A stretch of 64,000 nucleotides of DNA. It comes from an uncultured Thermosynechococcus sp. Its GTDB lineage: Bacteria > Cyanobacteriota > Cyanobacteriia > Thermosynechococcales > Thermosynechococcaceae. The notes under the pieces were generated by a model. That model saw only the letters and a list, made by a program, of their open reading frames with translations, searched no databases and was not told the DNA's origin. The position numbers and the translations under genes were made by a program. Shown piece by piece: positions 1 through 11,476 of the stretch. The stretch's first letter is position 1. Each line of letters opens with the position of its first letter. The stretch covers positions 1 through 64,000 of the forward strand of contig NZ_CALJEM010000038.1 in assembly GCF_938074695.1 (NCBI RefSeq), in the 5' to 3' direction.

Positions 1-141
<141 letters not shown>

Positions 142-170
142 GGGATAGAGGGAATTATTCTTCCCCGCAG

Positions 171-199
171 ATCCCTCTCCGATTGGGGAGGGATTTTTG
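171..199 (+). terminator. Rho-independent terminator after psbD
   Basis: ATCCCTCTCC-GATT-GGGGAGGGAT followed by TTTTT. Confidence 0.85.
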
Positions 200-215
200 A
201 TGGGGTGCTGCCAGC

Positions 216-764
216 TCAGGGAAACAGGGGAAGCTCCTTAAAAGATTTACCGTGGGCATCTTTAACAGAAAGGAGGGGTTCACCCTCAATTGGCCATCGA
301 ATGCCAACGGTCGGATCATTCCACAGCAGTGTATATTCGTCCTGCGGATTATAGTAATCCGTTGTTTTGTAGAGTACCTGTGCGGTTGGCGATTTCACCC
401 AAAACCCGTGGGCAAAGCCAGCAGGAATCCACAGTTGCTGGAAGGTCTCAGCCCGCAGCCAAATCCCCAGCCATTGCCCACAGGTGGGGGAAGAGCGGCG
501 TAAATCAACCACTACGTCGAAAACTTCCCCTTCCAAAACCCGCACGAGTTTGCCTTGGGGCTGCTGGCGCTGATAGTGTAATCCCCGCAGAACCCCTCGC
601 CGAGAGGCGGAGTGATTGTCTTGGACAAAGGTAATTTCTAAACCTGTGGCCTCCCTAAAGACCCGTTGGTTAAAGCTTTCTAAAAAAAAGCCCCGCTGAT
701 CGCGAAAGACAGGGGGTTCCAAAAGGAGGAGGTCAGGAATGGCCAGCGGTTGGACTTTGAGCAT
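216..764 (-). CDS. rfbC: dTDP-4-dehydrorhamnose 3,5-epimerase
   Basis: RmlC family sequence (FFLESFNQRVFREATG...HSASRRGVLRGLHYQ); start chosen at MLKVQPL. Confidence 0.93.
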   Translation of the reverse strand: MLKVQPLAIPDLLLLEPPVFRDQRGFFLESFNQRVFREATGLEITFVQDNHSASRRGVLRGLHYQRQQPQGKLVRVLEGEVFDVVVDLRRSSPTCGQWLGIWLRAETFQQLWIPAGFAHGFWVKSPTAQVLYKTTDYYNPQDEYTLLWNDPTVGIRWPIEGEPLLSVKDAHGKSFKELPLFP

Positions 765-1644
765 GCATACCTCCTGTGACTTCTGCCCATACCTGCAAGA
801 GATATTGGCCATAGCTACTTTTGCGCAGGGGTTGCGCTAGTTCATAGAGTTGCTCTGGGGTAATGTAGCCCTGATGCAGGGCAATTTCTTCTAGGCAGGC
901 AATTTTGACCCCTTGCCGTTCCTCTAGAGTGCGAATGAAGCTACTGGCCTGTTGCAGCAGATCAGGGGTACCCGTATCCAGCCACGCATAGCCACGTCCG
1001 AGCAATTCCACCCGCAGTTGCCCCTTTTCGAGGTAGAGGCAATTGAGGTCAGTGATTTCCAGTTCCCCCCGTGCCGACGGTTGAAGCTGAGCTGCCAGAT
1101 CGCACACTTGATGGTCATAAAAATAAATTCCCGGCACAGCATAGTTGGATTTGGGGACGGCTGGCTTTTCCTCAATACCGAGAACGCGACCGCTGGCATC
1201 AAACTCAATCACGCCGTACTGCTGGGGATTGGCCACCCGATAGCCGAAGATCATTGCCCCTTCCGTAAGTTGAGCTGCCCGTTGCAACTTCTCTGAGAGA
1301 TCATGGCCGTAGAGAAGATTATCCCCAAGGGCAAGGCACACAGGTTCCCCCTGTAAAAAATCGCGCCCCAAGATAAATGCTTCCGCCAAGCCATTGGGTT
1401 GGGGTTGCACGCAATAGCTAAGGGAAAGCCCCCACTGGTGACCATCCCCTAGAAGCTTTTCAAAGAGATAGAGGTGCTCTGGGGTGGAAATAATGAGAAT
1501 TTCCCGAATCCCCGCCAACATCAGAATTGAGAGGGGATAGTAAATCATTGGCTTGTCGTAGATGGGCATGAGCTGTTTGCTAACCACCTGTGTCAGGGGA
1601 TAGAGGCGCGTGCCGGATCCGCCGGCTAGAATAATTCCCTTCAT
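733..1644 (-). CDS. rfbA: Glucose-1-phosphate thymidylyltransferase
   Basis: [39 protein letters not shown] motif. Confidence 0.95.
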   Translation of the reverse strand: MKGIILAGGSGTRLYPLTQVVSKQLMPIYDKPMIYYPLSILMLAGIREILIISTPEHLYLFEKLLGDGHQWGLSLSYCVQPQPNGLAEAFILGRDFLQGEPVCLALGDNLLYGHDLSEKLQRAAQLTEGAMIFGYRVANPQQYGVIEFDASGRVLGIEEKPAVPKSNYAVPGIYFYDHQVCDLAAQLQPSARGELEITDLNCLYLEKGQLRVELLGRGYAWLDTGTPDLLQQASSFIRTLEERQGVKIACLEEIALHQGYITPEQLYELAQPLRKSSYGQYLLQVWAEVTGGMHAQSPTAGHS

Positions 1645-2720
1645 AGGCAACGGGCGAGAACACGACCATAGTGAGTTGCCAGCCAAGCACTGTAGTCGGC
1701 AGTGCGAGCCGCCTCAACCCACTCTGGGTGAGCGAGATACCACCGCACCGTTTTTTCTAGGCCGGTGTTGAAGGTTTCTTGGGGCTGCCACCCCAGTTCC
1801 CGCTGGATTTTGCGGGCATCAATGGCGTAGCGGCGATCGTGGCCAGGGCGATCGCTCACAAAGGTAATCAAGCTGCGGTAATTCAGATCAGACCGGGGCA
1901 CAAGGGTTTGCAGGAGATCACAGAGGGTTTGCACGACCTCAAGGTTAGGCTTTTCGCAATTGCCACCAATATTGTAGGTTTCGCCCACCTGACCCCTTTG
2001 CCAGACGGTATAGACAGCGCGGCAGTGATCTTCAACGTAAAGCCAATCCCGCACATTTTGACCATCCCCATAAATGGGTAGCGGTTGCCCTGCCAGGGCT
2101 TGGCAGATCGTCAGGGGAATCAGTTTTTCGGGAAACTGGTAGGGGCCATAGTTGTTGGAGCAATTTGTTGTGAGTGTCGGCAGGCCGTAGGTGTGGTGGT
2201 AGGCACGCACAAGGTGATCCGAAGCCGCCTTTGAGGCGGCATAGGGACTATTAGGAGCATAGGGGGTGTCTTCTCGAAAGGGGGGATCTTCAGGGCCAAG
2301 GCTGCCATAGACTTCATCGGTGGAAATATGAATGAAGCGAAACTGCTCCTGTGTTCTTGTAGGTAACCGTTGCCAGTAGGCTTTGACTTCCTCTAGGAGA
2401 TTTGCCGTCCCGACCACATTTGTTTGGATAAAGTCTTGGGGACTATTGATTGAGCGATCCACATGACTTTCGGCAGCAAAGTGAATTACGGCATCGGGCT
2501 GAAAGGCCTGCAATAGCTCTTGGACAAGAGGGCGATCGCCCACATCCCCCTTCACAAATTGATAGTTAGGCAGTTGCTCCAACATAGCCAAGGTGCCGGG
2601 GTGACAGGCATAGGTCACTTTATCCAGGTTGAGTACTGCCCCCCAACCCTCCGTGAGGGCTAAGCGCACAAAGTTGGCGCCGATAAAACCACCCCCACCC
2701 GTTACCAAAAACTTGCTCAT
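1641..2720 (-). CDS. rfbB: dTDP-glucose 4,6-dehydratase
   Basis: [49 protein letters not shown]. Confidence 0.95.
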   Translation of the reverse strand: MSKFLVTGGGGFIGANFVRLALTEGWGAVLNLDKVTYACHPGTLAMLEQLPNYQFVKGDVGDRPLVQELLQAFQPDAVIHFAAESHVDRSINSPQDFIQTNVVGTANLLEEVKAYWQRLPTRTQEQFRFIHISTDEVYGSLGPEDPPFREDTPYAPNSPYAASKAASDHLVRAYHHTYGLPTLTTNCSNNYGPYQFPEKLIPLTICQALAGQPLPIYGDGQNVRDWLYVEDHCRAVYTVWQRGQVGETYNIGGNCEKPNLEVVQTLCDLLQTLVPRSDLNYRSLITFVSDRPGHDRRYAIDARKIQRELGWQPQETFNTGLEKTVRWYLAHPEWVEAARTADYSAWLATHYGRVLARCL

Positions 2721-3101
2721 GGGCATTGATACCCCCAGATTCTCGCTTGCATCATATCAAGACTAGACAACGATTCAAAAAAAAGACGTTTACTCAGGTT
2801 TTGCCTGCCGAGATTGACCAAGGGGGCGACAAGCCTCGCCGCATAGCGCAGACGGTGCAGCCGTACGATGGTCTCGTTGTCAATAATAGCCAAGTCGGCC
2901 TAGGGCAGGACATGCCGCAAGTAGCGCCTAGGGAGAGACGAGGAGCAAAACCCACCGCAGGAATCTCCGGTCTTTGGGCTGGGGAGGAGGCCAACTGAAC
3001 TTGAAGGAATGCCAGCAGTTAATGCGGGACTTTCTTGCTCAGCACCCTCACCGCTGGTTTAAGGACAGTGGCAAGCTGGGTTCTCAGGAGGAAAAAATGT
3101 C

Positions 3102-4253
3102 CTAGGAGACAGGAATACGCGGCAGACGGTTCTTAAAACCACAGAGAATTTCCCAAGTAATTGTGCCGAGGGTGTTCGCCCACGTCTCCACAGTCAGGCA
3201 GTCTTCGCCATCTTCACCTAGGAGCGTGACGACATCACCTTCTTGCAAGCCATCAAGGTCACTAACATCGATCATCAGTTGATCCATCGTAATTGCCCCC
3301 ACTTGGCGCACCCGTTTTCCCCGGACGAGGACTTCGAGCTTATTGGAAAGCAGGCGCGGTACCCCATCGGCGTAGCCAATACCAACAACGGCAATTTTCA
3401 TCGGTTTAGGGGCAATGAATTGGTGACCATAGCTAATGCCCGTATGGGCGGGAATGTCTTTCAACAGGGTAATGCGCGATCGCACCTGCATCACCGGTCG
3501 CAGGGGCACGACCTCCCGTAAATGGGGAGCAGGATACACGCCGTAGAGGCTCAAACCAATGCGCACCATATCGTAGTGACTACTGCGGTTGGCCAAAGTG
3601 GCTGCCGAATTGGCCATGTGACGCCGTACCGACCCCAACCCAAGGCGGGCAAGGTCTTGGCACACCTGCTCAAAATAGGCCTGCTGCTGCCACATTAAAC
3701 TGGGGTCAGGATCATCGGCACTAGCAAAGTGGGAGTAAATGCCTTGGATCCGCAGGTGGGGTAACCGCTGCACAAATTGGACAAAATTCACTGCGTCCTG
3801 CCACGGACAGCCCAAACGAGACATGCCCGTGTCAATCATCAAATGGACATCGAGGGGTTCCCGTAGATGATCGGCGTAATCAGAGAAAATCAGGGCTTGC
3901 TTGGGTGTAGAAAGGGTGGGCTGGAGTTGCCACTCGGCCATCATCTGCACTTGCACGGGCAAATTGACGGATCCCAAGACCAAAATTGGCGCTGTAATTC
4001 CCGCTTGGCGTAGGGCAATCCCTTCGGGAATGGTTGCCACCCCGAGCCAAGTCGCACCGTGGGCTAAAACGGTCTGAGCCACGGTTACAGCGCCATGACC
4101 ATAGGCATCTGCTTTTACTACAGCTAAAAGTTCCGTGGTCGGTGCCAGCCACTGGCGAAGATGTTGGGTGTTGGCGGCCAAGGCCGCTAAATCAATTTCA
4201 ATCCATGCGCGCTCACACTCATGGGAGCGGGTGAGCTGTTCCTGACTGAGCAT
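3102..4253 (-). CDS. alr: Alanine racemase
   Basis: AVVKADAYGHGAV PLP-lysine motif, HMANSAATL, GIGYADG; start at MLSQEQL. Confidence 0.95.
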   Translation of the reverse strand: MLSQEQLTRSHECERAWIEIDLAALAANTQHLRQWLAPTTELLAVVKADAYGHGAVTVAQTVLAHGATWLGVATIPEGIALRQAGITAPILVLGSVNLPVQVQMMAEWQLQPTLSTPKQALIFSDYADHLREPLDVHLMIDTGMSRLGCPWQDAVNFVQFVQRLPHLRIQGIYSHFASADDPDPSLMWQQQAYFEQVCQDLARLGLGSVRRHMANSAATLANRSSHYDMVRIGLSLYGVYPAPHLREVVPLRPVMQVRSRITLLKDIPAHTGISYGHQFIAPKPMKIAVVGIGYADGVPRLLSNKLEVLVRGKRVRQVGAITMDQLMIDVSDLDGLQEGDVVTLLGEDGEDCLTVETWANTLGTITWEILCGFKNRLPRIPVS

Positions 4254-4504
4254 TGTCTTTCCTGTCCTCACACCATCAACTCCCCAGTAGGGGGTGGCCA
4301 ACCCTACAGCCACGGGTGTTCTGTGATTCAATGTATAGCACTCTATGTTCAGCGTTGGCGTCAATATTCGGTTCTTAGCAAAACCTGCTAGAGTGTCACT
4401 ACAGCCCTTTTCTAAGACATTAGAGTCCATCAAAGGGATGCCTTGCTTCCCCACAGTGGCTCTCACGGTTTTGAGCGTGTTCCATCCCTGTAAAAAGCGC
4501 TAGA

Positions 4505-5464
4505 TTGGCTGTGGTTGCCCTCTTTCTAATAGGGCAATGTCATTTTTGTTGGTGTGAGGTCGAGGTTCGAGTGGACAACTGGCACAAGACATCCCTAGGG
4601 CTAAATCCTCTGGGAGCAATTGGTGTGTTTGACAGTGGGGTGGGTGGCTTAACGGTTTTGCAGGCACTGCAAAGGCTCTTACCCCAAGAGGCATTTCTCT
4701 ACTTTGGGGATACTGCACGGCTACCCTATGGCACCCGCCGCCGCAGTGAAATTCTCCAGTATGTGCGAGAAATTCTAACGTGGATGTACGGCCGCGGAAT
4801 CAAGATGGCGGTGATGGCCTGCAACACCAGTTCAGCCCTGGCCTTGAGTCAGGTACGCAGGGAATTTCCCTTTCCCATTCTTGGTCTCATTCTCCCCGCG
4901 GCGAGGATGGCGGTTACCCTAGGAGAGCGCATTGGGGTTATTGCCACCCCCGCAACCGTCAAAAGCGGTGCCTATGGGCGGGCGCTTCGGGAACTCTCGC
5001 CAACAGTGGCGATCGCCCAAGTGGCTTGCCCTGAGTTTGTCCCTCTTGTGGAGAGTAATTGCCTAGAGGGCGATCGCGTCCATCGCATTGTGCAGCAGAC
5101 CCTAGCTCCCTTAGCTGACTTTGCCCCCGATACTCTCATCTACGGTTGCACCCACTACCCCCACCTGCGCCATGTGATCGAGCAGTACTTGCCGCCCACG
5201 GTACATCACCTTGATCCTGCCCATGCTGTGGCCCGTGCCGCATTGCACAAATTAGAGGCTATGAATTTGGCCACTCCCTGCCCCCAAGGCCAGGTGCAAT
5301 TCTATGTCAGTGGGAAACCCGAACACTTTGCCCACTTGGCCAGCCAATGGCTGGGATACTTGCCCACGGTGGAACACTTGCCCTTGAGTCTGTTAACTCA
5401 GCTCCCTCTGCCATTGGAGAAAACCGCCCTTGAGCCAGAGATCTCCGTGGTTGCGGCCAGTTAG
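4505..5464 (+). CDS. murI: Glutamate racemase (start uncertain)
   Basis: IGVFDSGVGGLTVL, FGDTARLPYG, MACNTSSALAL, YGCTHYPHL motifs. Confidence 0.94.
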   Translation: MAVVALFLIGQCHFCWCEVEVRVDNWHKTSLGLNPLGAIGVFDSGVGGLTVLQALQRLLPQEAFLYFGDTARLPYGTRRRSEILQYVREILTWMYGRGIKMAVMACNTSSALALSQVRREFPFPILGLILPAARMAVTLGERIGVIATPATVKSGAYGRALRELSPTVAIAQVACPEFVPLVESNCLEGDRVHRIVQQTLAPLADFAPDTLIYGCTHYPHLRHVIEQYLPPTVHHLDPAHAVARAALHKLEAMNLATPCPQGQVQFYVSGKPEHFAHLASQWLGYLPTVEHLPLSLLTQLPLPLEKTALEPEISVVAAS

Positions 5465-5541
5465 GCACCCTAGGGAATTTTGGCACAATAGAACTATGCC
5501 CTGGGGCCTTGTTCTCTATTCACCACCCTTGGAGGATTCCC

Positions 5542-6264
5542 GTGAGTAGTACCAGTAACTTTCAAGAGGCGATTCGTGAGGCGCGCAGTCACGCGATCAT
5601 CGGTCCCAATGTCATTCGCAATGCCCTGCCCTTTTTGGGGGGCGGCCTTCTGCTGACGGCGGTGGGTAGTTGGGGCGGTCTAGGTGTGCTGGCTGCTGCG
5701 CCCCAGCTTTTTATGCCCACGTTTGTGGTGGCCATTATTGCTGAACTTGTGCTCTTTTTTGTGGCGCAGGGAGCCGCGCGCAAAGGGAACAATGGGTTAG
5801 CCCTGCCTCTACTGGCCACCTACAGCTTGCTGTCGGGCTATACCCTCTCTGGATTGATTTATGTTGCCCTCAGTACCGTGGGCATTATGGGCATTGTCCT
5901 TGCCGCCGCAGGCTGTGGCATCACGTTTATGGCTGCCAGTCCCATTGGCTCCAATCTCTCAGAGCGCGATGGCTTTGCCCTGGCCAAGACGGTACAGCTG
6001 GGCATTATTGCGCTTTTGGTGGTCTTGGTTCTCCAGTTGGTTTTTAGCTTCTTTGGCGTCTTTACGCCCACGTTTCTAGAAATCGCGATTTCTGGCATCG
6101 GCGTGGTGCTCTTTGTAGGAGCTGCGGTGGTGGACTTTTTTGTCCTACCCCGCACGTACCGCGATGATCAGTATCTCTCTGCTGCTCTTTCGATGTACCT
6201 GACCTATATCAACCTGTTTATTTTTATCCTGCGGTTACTGATTGCCCTCAATCGGGAGCGCTAA
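5542..6264 (+). CDS. Multi-TM conserved membrane protein
   Basis: Long hydrophobic ORF; GTG start proposed after GGAGGATTCCC. Confidence 0.75.
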   Translation: MSSTSNFQEAIREARSHAIIGPNVIRNALPFLGGGLLLTAVGSWGGLGVLAAAPQLFMPTFVVAIIAELVLFFVAQGAARKGNNGLALPLLATYSLLSGYTLSGLIYVALSTVGIMGIVLAAAGCGITFMAASPIGSNLSERDGFALAKTVQLGIIALLVVLVLQLVFSFFGVFTPTFLEIAISGIGVVLFVGAAVVDFFVLPRTYRDDQYLSAALSMYLTYINLFIFILRLLIALNRER

Positions 6265-7352
6265 AGCAGCAGGTGACACTGGGCATGATCCCGAAGCAGA
6301 TGGTCACAGAGAACCAAAGCCACCATTGCCTCCACCATGGGCACCGCTCGCGGTAAAACACAGGGATCATGCCGCCCCTTTGCTGCTAAGACTGTTTCTT
6401 CGCCCGCCTGGTTCACCGTTTTTTGAGCCTGACCAATGGTGGCCGTGGGCTTAAAGGCCACCCGCAAAATGATGTTTTCACCGTTGGAAATCCCCCCCTG
6501 AACTCCTCCGGAGCGATTGGTGCGGGTGCGAATTCGCCCCTGTTCATCGGTGTAAAATTCGTCGTTGTGCTCTTGACCGGTGAGCAGGGTACCCGCAAAG
6601 CCAGAGCCAATTTCAAAGCCCTTACTGGCGGGCAGGGACATGACCCCCTTGGCCAGATCTGCTTCTAGCTTGTCAAAGACGGGGGAGCCTAGACCGACAG
6701 GCACGTTGCGCACCACACACTCAATAACGCCGCCAATGGAGTTTGCCTGCCGCCGAATTTCATCCACCAGGGCAATCATCTTTTCGGCAGTGACGGCATC
6801 GGGACAGCGCATGATATTGGCCTCAACGGCAGCGGCTTCTACGGTATCGGGATCAACGACGGCTTCAATGTCTTTGACCCGCTTGACGTAGGCAATGATT
6901 TCGGTGCCAGCGACTTGAGCAAGAATTTTGCGGGCGATCGCCCCCGCAGCTACCCGCCCAATGGTTTCCCGCGCTGAGGCACGCCCACCCCCTTGCCAAT
7001 TGCGAATCCCGTACTTGCCGTCATAGGTGGCATCGGCGTGGGAAGGACGATAGACCTGAGCCATTTCGGCATAATCTTCGGGGCGGGTATCCTTATTGCG
7101 CACCAAAACGGCAATGGGGGTACCGAGGGTTTTGCCCTCAAAAACCCCTGAGAGAATTTCACAGCGATCGCTCTCTTGGCGAGGCGTAGTCAGGCGACTT
7201 TGGCCAGGACGGCGGCGATCCAGTTCCTTTTGAATATCCGCCTCCGACAGTTCCAAGCGGGGAGGGCAGCCATCCACCACTACCCCCACACCGCCCCCGT
7301 GGGATTCACCAAACGTGGTGACCCGAAATAGATGCCCAAACGTATTCCCCAT
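6261..7352 (-). CDS. aroC: Chorismate synthase
   Basis: [50 protein letters not shown]. Confidence 0.96.
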   Translation of the reverse strand: MGNTFGHLFRVTTFGESHGGGVGVVVDGCPPRLELSEADIQKELDRRRPGQSRLTTPRQESDRCEILSGVFEGKTLGTPIAVLVRNKDTRPEDYAEMAQVYRPSHADATYDGKYGIRNWQGGGRASARETIGRVAAGAIARKILAQVAGTEIIAYVKRVKDIEAVVDPDTVEAAAVEANIMRCPDAVTAEKMIALVDEIRRQANSIGGVIECVVRNVPVGLGSPVFDKLEADLAKGVMSLPASKGFEIGSGFAGTLLTGQEHNDEFYTDEQGRIRTRTNRSGGVQGGISNGENIILRVAFKPTATIGQAQKTVNQAGEETVLAAKGRHDPCVLPRAVPMVEAMVALVLCDHLLRDHAQCHLLL

Positions 7353-7366
7353 AGTGATCCTAGAAT

Positions 7367-7705
7367 CTACGATGCGCTCACGCGAAAGGCCATGCCACAG
7401 CCACAGGTTTGACTGGCATTGGGATTGTGGAAGCGAAAAGCCCCTCCCATTAAGTCTTCAATGTAATCTACGCGCAAACCCCGTAAAAGCTCAGCAGCGT
7501 TAGCAGCAATCGCGATCCTCCAGCCTTGGGACTCGGTGAGTAAATCCGTTGGCTCGGCCTCGGCCACAAGGGCCAGATCATAGCGCCAGTCACCGCACTC
7601 ACTGGGTTGCACCTGAATCCGCAGAATTGCTGCCCGGCCGCCACTAATGCCGTGGGTCTGGAGACGTTCCAACTCTTGAATGGCTGCGGGGGTCAATTCC
7701 ACCAT
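7367..7705 (-). CDS. HesB/IscA/SufA-type iron-sulfur cluster assembly accessory protein
   Basis: A-type carrier fold with C-terminal [12 protein letters not shown] motif. Confidence 0.88.
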   Translation of the reverse strand: MVELTPAAIQELERLQTHGISGGRAAILRIQVQPSECGDWRYDLALVAEAEPTDLLTESQGWRIAIAANAAELLRGLRVDYIEDLMGGAFRFHNPNASQTCGCGMAFRVSAS

Positions 7706-7716
7706 TTTGCACAAAA

Positions 7717-8655
7717 CTAGCGGGAATCACCAGTATATCGTGGTTTGAGGAGGTTGGTGAGCGCTGCTTTGGCGTTGGGGTACTCAAATTGAAATCCCAT
7801 TGCCAGTGTCCGCTCCGGCAAGACCCGTTGCCCCTTGAGCACCACATCGGCACCTTCCCCCAGCAGCAGTTGAAGGGCGGGGGCGGGCACCGGTAACCAC
7901 GAGGGGCGTTGCATCACCTCTCCTAAAACACGGCAAAAGTCGGCCATCGTCAGAGGCTCTGGGGCGGTGGCATTGTAAACGCCCTGCATTTTCGATTCAT
8001 CCACGGCTGTGAGAATGAGGCGCACCAAGTCCTGCTGATGAATCCAGGAAAACCACTGCTGACCGGATCCCAGAGGCCCCCCGAGGTACAACTGAAAGGG
8101 CAACAGAAGCTTGGCCAGCGCCCCCTGCTCCCCCAAGACAATGCCAAAACGGAGGATCACTAGGCGCACCCCCAAGTCTGTCACCCCTTGGGCCGCTGCT
8201 TCCCAGTCCACACAGACCTTGGCCAGAAAATCCGTCCCCGCGGCATGGGTTTCGACAAATGTTTCGGTCTCACTGGTGCCGTAGTAGCCAATGGCCGAGG
8301 TGGATACCAATACCTGTGGCCGCTGTTGACATTGGGCGATCGCCTGTACCAGTTGGCGCGTCCCCACCACGCGACTCTCGTAGATCTCCTGTTTGCGCTG
8401 AGGTGTCCAGCGACCATTGGCTAGGGGTTCGCCCGCGAGGTTGATCACGGCATCTGCGCCCTCTAGGGCAGCAAACCAGTCACCCGCTGCTTTTGGGGTA
8501 TAGCCAATGCACTCCACACGGGGAACGCTTGCCAATTGTTTAGCCGCCCTTGCAGGGGAGCGCACTAAAGCAACGACTCGATCGCCGCGATCGCTCAACG
8601 CTTTGACCACCTGCTGGCCAACAAAGCCGGTGGCACCGGTAACAACAACCTTCAT
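7717..8655 (-). CDS. NAD-dependent epimerase, TIGR01777 family
   Basis: MKVVVTGATGFVGQQVV; VINLAGEPLANGRWTPQRKQEIYESRVVGTRQLV. Confidence 0.88.
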   Translation of the reverse strand: MKVVVTGATGFVGQQVVKALSDRGDRVVALVRSPARAAKQLASVPRVECIGYTPKAAGDWFAALEGADAVINLAGEPLANGRWTPQRKQEIYESRVVGTRQLVQAIAQCQQRPQVLVSTSAIGYYGTSETETFVETHAAGTDFLAKVCVDWEAAAQGVTDLGVRLVILRFGIVLGEQGALAKLLLPFQLYLGGPLGSGQQWFSWIHQQDLVRLILTAVDESKMQGVYNATAPEPLTMADFCRVLGEVMQRPSWLPVPAPALQLLLGEGADVVLKGQRVLPERTLAMGFQFEYPNAKAALTNLLKPRYTGDSR

Positions 8656-8661
8656 AGATTC

Positions 8662-9105
8662 CTAGCCATGGGTTACGCTGGACGTCTTTGAATCAAGAGC
8701 CGCCACCAGCGGTTGCCACTCGGTGCCGTAGCGTTCCCGCAGAGCCTGCCAAGCGGCCACTTGACCGGCGGCGTATTCACCGGGTTTGCCCCACTGCAAA
8801 AAGGCACTGAGAACGGACTTTTCATTGCTATCGAGAAAGCGGATGGCATAGGTGGGAAAATTGCCCCGCTTCGCCTGACCCTCCTCAAAGCGGATTTTGG
8901 CCACCTGATCCATATTCAGGTGAAACTCAAAGTCCTCTGTGTGCATGTTGGCATAGCGCCCCTTGGGCAGTTCAGCATAAAAGACCTTGCTGAGGGGCGA
9001 TCGCACCTCCAAAACCGCCACCTCATTGGTGACCACAAGGCGCAGTAGCCCCAGTTGCTCACAGTCACTGAGGAATTGCTGAAAGGAAAGAGAAGTATCG
9101 GACAT
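8662..9105 (-). CDS. Conserved hypothetical protein (possible HutX/ChuX-like heme utilisation fold)
   Basis: Complete ORF from MSDTSLSFQQF; family call tentative. Confidence 0.6.
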   Translation of the reverse strand: MSDTSLSFQQFLSDCEQLGLLRLVVTNEVAVLEVRSPLSKVFYAELPKGRYANMHTEDFEFHLNMDQVAKIRFEEGQAKRGNFPTYAIRFLDSNEKSVLSAFLQWGKPGEYAAGQVAAWQALRERYGTEWQPLVAALDSKTSSVTHG

Positions 9106-9195
9106 AGTTGGTGGAGTTGCTAGGGGATTAGCCATGCGTGCTTCTTCCACTGTGGCGCACAGCGGATGCCGATGCAAGCTTGGGGAGTTCGCTCT

Positions 9196-10371
9196 CTATT
9201 TCGCCTTGGCCAAGTGCAGCACCACCCCCAGACCCGCACCCATATCCTCTGGAGTGACTTTGCCATCGTGATTGGCATCGAGGGCATCAAACACTGCATC
9301 GCTTCCCAGCCATTCTTCGCGGGTAATGATGCCGTCGCCATCGAGGTCATAGACATGGAAGAGTTCTTCTGCCGCATGGGTGAGGATTTCGGCGCCTTCA
9401 AGGCGGGCTAGTCGCCGTGCCAACAAGTCTTCAAGGGTTTCCAGCGCCTTAGTAAAGCCCTTAATACCCTCCTCTAGTTTTTCACTGGCCATCTCGTCGG
9501 CGGCATGCATCCGGCGGAAGGTGGTTTCATCCATAGAGACCCTTTCAATGTCAAGGGTAGCGGCAATGGCTGGATCAAGTTTGCGCTGGAGTTCGCCCTC
9601 GGTGTTTTGCAACTCTTGGAGGAGCGCGGGTGAAATTGTCAGCAGATCACAGCCCGCCAGTTCGATAATTTCGCCAATGTTGCGGAAGCTGGCCCCCATG
9701 ACTTCCGTGGGATAGCCGAATTTCTTGTAGTAATTGTAGATTTTGGTCACAGACCTCACCCCCGGATCCTCAGGGGCAGGGTACTCGGCGCGACCGGTTT
9801 TTTTCTTGTACCAGTCGAGGATGCGACCGACAAAGGGGGAGATGAGGGTCACGCCCGCCTCGGCGCAGGCGATCGCCTGGTGAAAGCCAAACAGCAGCGT
9901 TAAATTGCAGTGAATGCCCTCTTTTTCGAGAATTTCGGCAGCGCGAATACCTTCCCAAGTCGAGGCAATTTTAATCAGAACGCGATCGCGCCCTACCCCT
10001 GCCGCCTCATATTGGCCAATTAAGTCCCGCGCCTTTTCCACCGTGCCCGCCGTATCGTAGGAGAGCCGCGCATCCACTTCCGTTGAGACCCGGCCGGGAA
10101 TAATCTGCAAAATTTTCAAGCCAAAGGCTACCGCCAAGCGATCCGCCGCCAGGGAGACAATCTCACGGGGAGTGGCACCCGACCCCAAATCCGCCTTGGC
10201 TTTGAGCAAGGTTTCATTCACAATGGGCTGGTATTCCTTCATTTGGGCCGCGGCCGTAATCAACGAGGGATTCGTGGTGGCATCGCGGGGGGTAAATTTT
10301 TCAATGGCGAGGATGTCACCGGTGTCTGCCACCACAACGGTCATTTGTCGCAACTGTTCCAGCAAGTTCAT
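9196..10371 (-). CDS. tal: Transaldolase with C-terminal EF-hand pair
   Basis: [19 protein letters not shown]...[21 protein letters not shown]-terminal [12 protein letters not shown] and [12 protein letters not shown]. Confidence 0.94.
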   Translation of the reverse strand: MNLLEQLRQMTVVVADTGDILAIEKFTPRDATTNPSLITAAAQMKEYQPIVNETLLKAKADLGSGATPREIVSLAADRLAVAFGLKILQIIPGRVSTEVDARLSYDTAGTVEKARDLIGQYEAAGVGRDRVLIKIASTWEGIRAAEILEKEGIHCNLTLLFGFHQAIACAEAGVTLISPFVGRILDWYKKKTGRAEYPAPEDPGVRSVTKIYNYYKKFGYPTEVMGASFRNIGEIIELAGCDLLTISPALLQELQNTEGELQRKLDPAIAATLDIERVSMDETTFRRMHAADEMASEKLEEGIKGFTKALETLEDLLARRLARLEGAEILTHAAEELFHVYDLDGDGIITREEWLGSDAVFDALDANHDGKVTPEDMGAGLGVVLHLAKAK

Positions 10372-10485
10372 GGGACAAGTCTCCCAAACATGTCCCTTTC
10401 ATTATCGTTCGCCAGCCCAAGGGTCGGGGAAAGCCGCGTAACAAAGCGCAATATCATATCTCCTCTGTGGGCTATTTAGGTGTAA

Positions 10486-11037
10486 TCAATAGCTGCGATC
10501 AATGAGTGACCAGCCTTGGGTCTCTACCCGCGATCGCCAGGACTGCCACTGCTGCTGCAGTTCTTGTGCCGTTTGCGGCGTATTGAGGTGATTGCGCCAA
10601 AGAATTAGGGCATCCTCTTCGGGATTCTGGTAGTAACGGGGACGCCGCCCCACCACTTCAAAGCCAAAGTGCTGATAGAGCCGTTGCGCAGCTTCATTGC
10701 TGGCCCGCACTTCCAAAGTTGCCCACCGGCGATCGCCCCCCCGATGTCCCAGTTGCAACAGCCGACACAGCAGTAACCCCCCTAACCCCCGCCGTCGGTA
10801 CTGCGGATGCACCATTAACAGCACAAGGTGCAATTCATCGGCAATGCCCCAGCTCACGCCACACCCCCACACCTGCGCAGGGCTGGCCACCACCAACAGC
10901 GTGTGCTGTGGATTTTCTAATTCGCGGGTGTATTCTTGGTCAGACCAAAAGCCCCCCAAACACACCTGATCTAGGTGAACGATGCCATTCAGATCCATCA
11001 TCGTTGGGCGTCGTAATTCTAATTGCCCCATTGCCAT
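10486..11037 (-). CDS. rimI: Ribosomal-protein-alanine N-acetyltransferase (GNAT)
   Basis: LLMVHPQYRRRGLGGLLL; LEVRASNEAAQRLYQHFGFEVVGRRPRYY. Confidence 0.85.
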   Translation of the reverse strand: MAMGQLELRRPTMMDLNGIVHLDQVCLGGFWSDQEYTRELENPQHTLLVVASPAQVWGCGVSWGIADELHLVLLMVHPQYRRRGLGGLLLCRLLQLGHRGGDRRWATLEVRASNEAAQRLYQHFGFEVVGRRPRYYQNPEEDALILWRNHLNTPQTAQELQQQWQSWRSRVETQGWSLIDRSY

Positions 11038-11092
11038 TGCCTGGAAGGGAGAGTGCTATCATGCAAAGGAAATAGTACCGTGTCGCAGCACC

Positions 11093-11470
11093 ATGGCAGA
11101 AGAAACCCCCACCAAACCCGCGAAAAAGGAAAAGCCCCCTGCCGTTGAAGAGAAACCTTTTGCTGAATTCATCAACGAAGCCTTTTTACCTGCTCTTGAG
11201 AAAGCCCTCAGCAGCAAAGTAGGGGAGGTCACCCTACGCCTAGAGGGGAATACCGTGATTGGTGAGTGGGGCAAGGGAATGTACCAATTTCGCCTCTACT
11301 TCCTAGAGGGGGATATCCAAGGGCCAAAGGCCTTTGTCTGTAGCAGTGGCGGTATTGCCCCCAGCACCATTGAGCCATTTTTGGGGGATGAACGCAAGGT
11401 AACACTGGATTTACTGGTCTTTGGCGTGATGCAGCGCCTGAACGGCCAAAAATGGTTAGGAGGCAATTAG
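11093..11470 (+). CDS. DUF2996 family protein
   Basis: Lys/Pro-rich N-terminus plus conserved FICSSGG-like cyanobacterial core (FVCSSGGIAPSTIEPFLGDERKVTLDLLVFGVMQRLNGQKWLGGN). Confidence 0.75.
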   Translation: MAEETPTKPAKKEKPPAVEEKPFAEFINEAFLPALEKALSSKVGEVTLRLEGNTVIGEWGKGMYQFRLYFLEGDIQGPKAFVCSSGGIAPSTIEPFLGDERKVTLDLLVFGVMQRLNGQKWLGGN

Positions 11471-11476
11471 ACCAAG

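Noticed and set aside
252-634. Plus-strand ORFs of 83-114 aa antisense to rfbC
   Set aside because: They lie entirely opposite a strongly supported gene with no ribosome-binding site; mirror ORFs are common in this base composition.
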